Shown here: one piece after another, positions 6,886 through 7,183 of the stretch
Numbering within the stretch: position 1 is the stretch's first letter
Layout: the number at the start of each line of letters is the position of its first letter
Source of the DNA: Deltaproteobacteria bacterium
GTDB taxonomy: Bacteria; Desulfobacterota; Dissulfuribacteria; Dissulfuribacterales; JALVPX01
Reading direction: 5' to 3'
Length of the DNA: 7,183 nucleotides
NCBI GenBank assembly: GCA_027031565.1
Contig: JALVPX010000029.1
Span: forward strand, 1 to 7,183
The notes under the pieces: model-generated
Told to the model about the DNA's origin: nothing
The model's database searches: none
The model's input: only the letters and a program-made list of their open reading frames with translations
Made by a program: the position numbers and the translations under genes

Positions 6886-6916
6886 AAAAGAGCGGCTCAT
6901 AGGCCGCTCTTTTTTT
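6886..6916 (+). terminator. Rho-independent terminator of the pil operon
   Basis: The inverted repeat AAAAGAGCGGC / GCCGCTCTTTT (6886-6896 with 6903-6913) has an 8-bp GC-rich core, a six-base loop (TCATAG) and a run of seven T (6910-6916). It sits 30 bases after the pilE-like stop. The A-run on the 5' side means it could also work weakly on the minus strand. Confidence 0.92.
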
Positions 6917-6930
6917 ATTCCAAGCTTTAT

Positions 6931-6938
6931 CTTGATTG
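6931..6938. repeat. Left 8-base direct repeat (putative target duplication)
   Basis: CTTGATTG abuts the left inverted repeat of the element at 6939-7077 and recurs exactly at 7078-7085. The bases just beyond the repeat differ on both sides, so the match is exactly 8 bases. Confidence 0.65.
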
Positions 6939-7077
6939 GCCACCTCTAAAAATTGTCTTTTTGCCCAATGGCTGCGTTGCACTCAAAAAATAATCCTCGA
7001 AATATCAACAATATGTCTGCGGTTATTTTTTTCGCGCGCCTTGCCCTTGAACAAAAATTATAATTTTTAGAGGTAGC
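6939..7077. mobile_element. MITE-like 139-base palindromic element
   Basis: Terminal inverted repeats are GCCACCTCTAAAAATT (6939-6954) and, as reverse complement of 7062-7077, GCTACCTCTAAAAATT, 15 of 16 identical. The interior is itself an imperfect palindrome centred near 7008: AAAAAATAA (6985-6993) and ATAT (7002-7005) pair with ATAT (7011-7014) and TTATTTTTT (7023-7031) around a CAACA loop. There is no coding capacity. The flanking 8-base duplication suggests insertion by a transposase acting in trans. An alternative is a non-mobile repeated palindrome that can form a long RNA or DNA hairpin. Confidence 0.62.
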
Positions 7078-7085
7078 CTTGATTG
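7078..7085. repeat. Right 8-base direct repeat (putative target duplication)
   Basis: An exact second copy of CTTGATTG starts immediately after the right inverted repeat of the element, as a target-site duplication would. Confidence 0.65.
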
Positions 7086-7097
7086 TCACACGTAGCT

Positions 7098-7183
7098 GAG
7101 ACCTCTGAAAAACTGCCTCTTTTGCCACGCTGGGGCGTGGCTACGTTCTCGTCGCAAAAAATACTCACCTACCCCAAGTATGC
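7098..7183. repeat. Diverged second copy (left half) of the palindromic element
   Basis: From about 7098 the sequence reads GAGACCTCTGAAAAACTG, then CTCTTTTGCC, GGCTACGTT and CAAAAAATACTC, which follow in the same order as ACCTCTAAAAATTG, CTTTTTGCC, GGCTGCGTT and CAAAAAATAATC of the element at 6939. A GCCACGC/GCGTGGC hairpin (7124-7130 with 7135-7141) and an ATACT/AGTAT pair (7161-7165 with 7177-7181) are visible. The latter marks a symmetry centre near 7171, so the right half should lie beyond the window, ending near 7245. Confidence 0.55.

Noticed and set aside
6946..7128. A 60-codon minus-strand open frame across the repeat element
   Set aside because: It consists almost entirely of the palindromic element and has no protein-like features, so it is a chance frame.
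6939..7183. CRISPR array
   Set aside because: There are only two diverged palindromic units, with no regular short repeats or spacers.

Overview
This window carries the distal part of a type IV pilus (T4P) minor-pilin/adhesin operon, all on the + strand, followed by a strong intrinsic terminator and a short non-coding tail holding repeat elements. The gene set (FimU/GspH-like, PilW, PilV, PilX, PilY1, a small secreted protein, a PilE-like pilin) matches the minor-pilin cluster known from Pseudomonas and many other proteobacteria. The PilY1 style (a MIDAS signature followed by DWEF, long Asp/Tyr-rich N-terminal insertions, moderate GC) suggests a Gram-negative of the Desulfobacterota (former Deltaproteobacteria). 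That placement is inference; no taxonomic marker gene is present.

Layout: the 3' end of a FimU/GspH-type minor pilin (2-340, cut by the window edge); pilW (351-1004); pilV (1019-1399); pilX (1413-1970); a large pilY1 (1998-5972); an unrecognised small exported protein with a very basic tail (5986-6414); a PilE-like pilin (6440-6856); a rho-independent terminator (6886-6916). Intergenic gaps are only 10 to 27 bases and each gene has its own Shine-Dalgarno, so this reads as one transcript whose promoter lies left of the window. The only gene-free stretch over 300 bases is 6857-7183. It holds the terminator, a 139-base imperfect palindrome with terminal inverted repeats flanked by a perfect 8-base direct repeat (a MITE-like element), and the left half of a diverged second copy.

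How the genes work together: in characterised systems FimU, PilV, PilW, PilX and PilE are processed by the prepilin peptidase and form a priming complex at the pilus tip that starts pilus assembly, and PilY1 is the large exported tip protein that depends on this complex and acts in adhesion, surface sensing and calcium-dependent control of retraction. The same division of labour is expected here.

Most interesting points: (1) PilY1's von Willebrand A domain is split by a long insertion that contains what looks like a bacterial pre-peptidase C-terminal (PPC) beta-sandwich followed by two tandem EF-hand-like calcium loops, with two more calcium loops further on; (2) the unrecognised protein in the pilY2 position has 17 basic and no acidic residues in its last 46; (3) the MITE-like repeat pair just downstream of the terminator.
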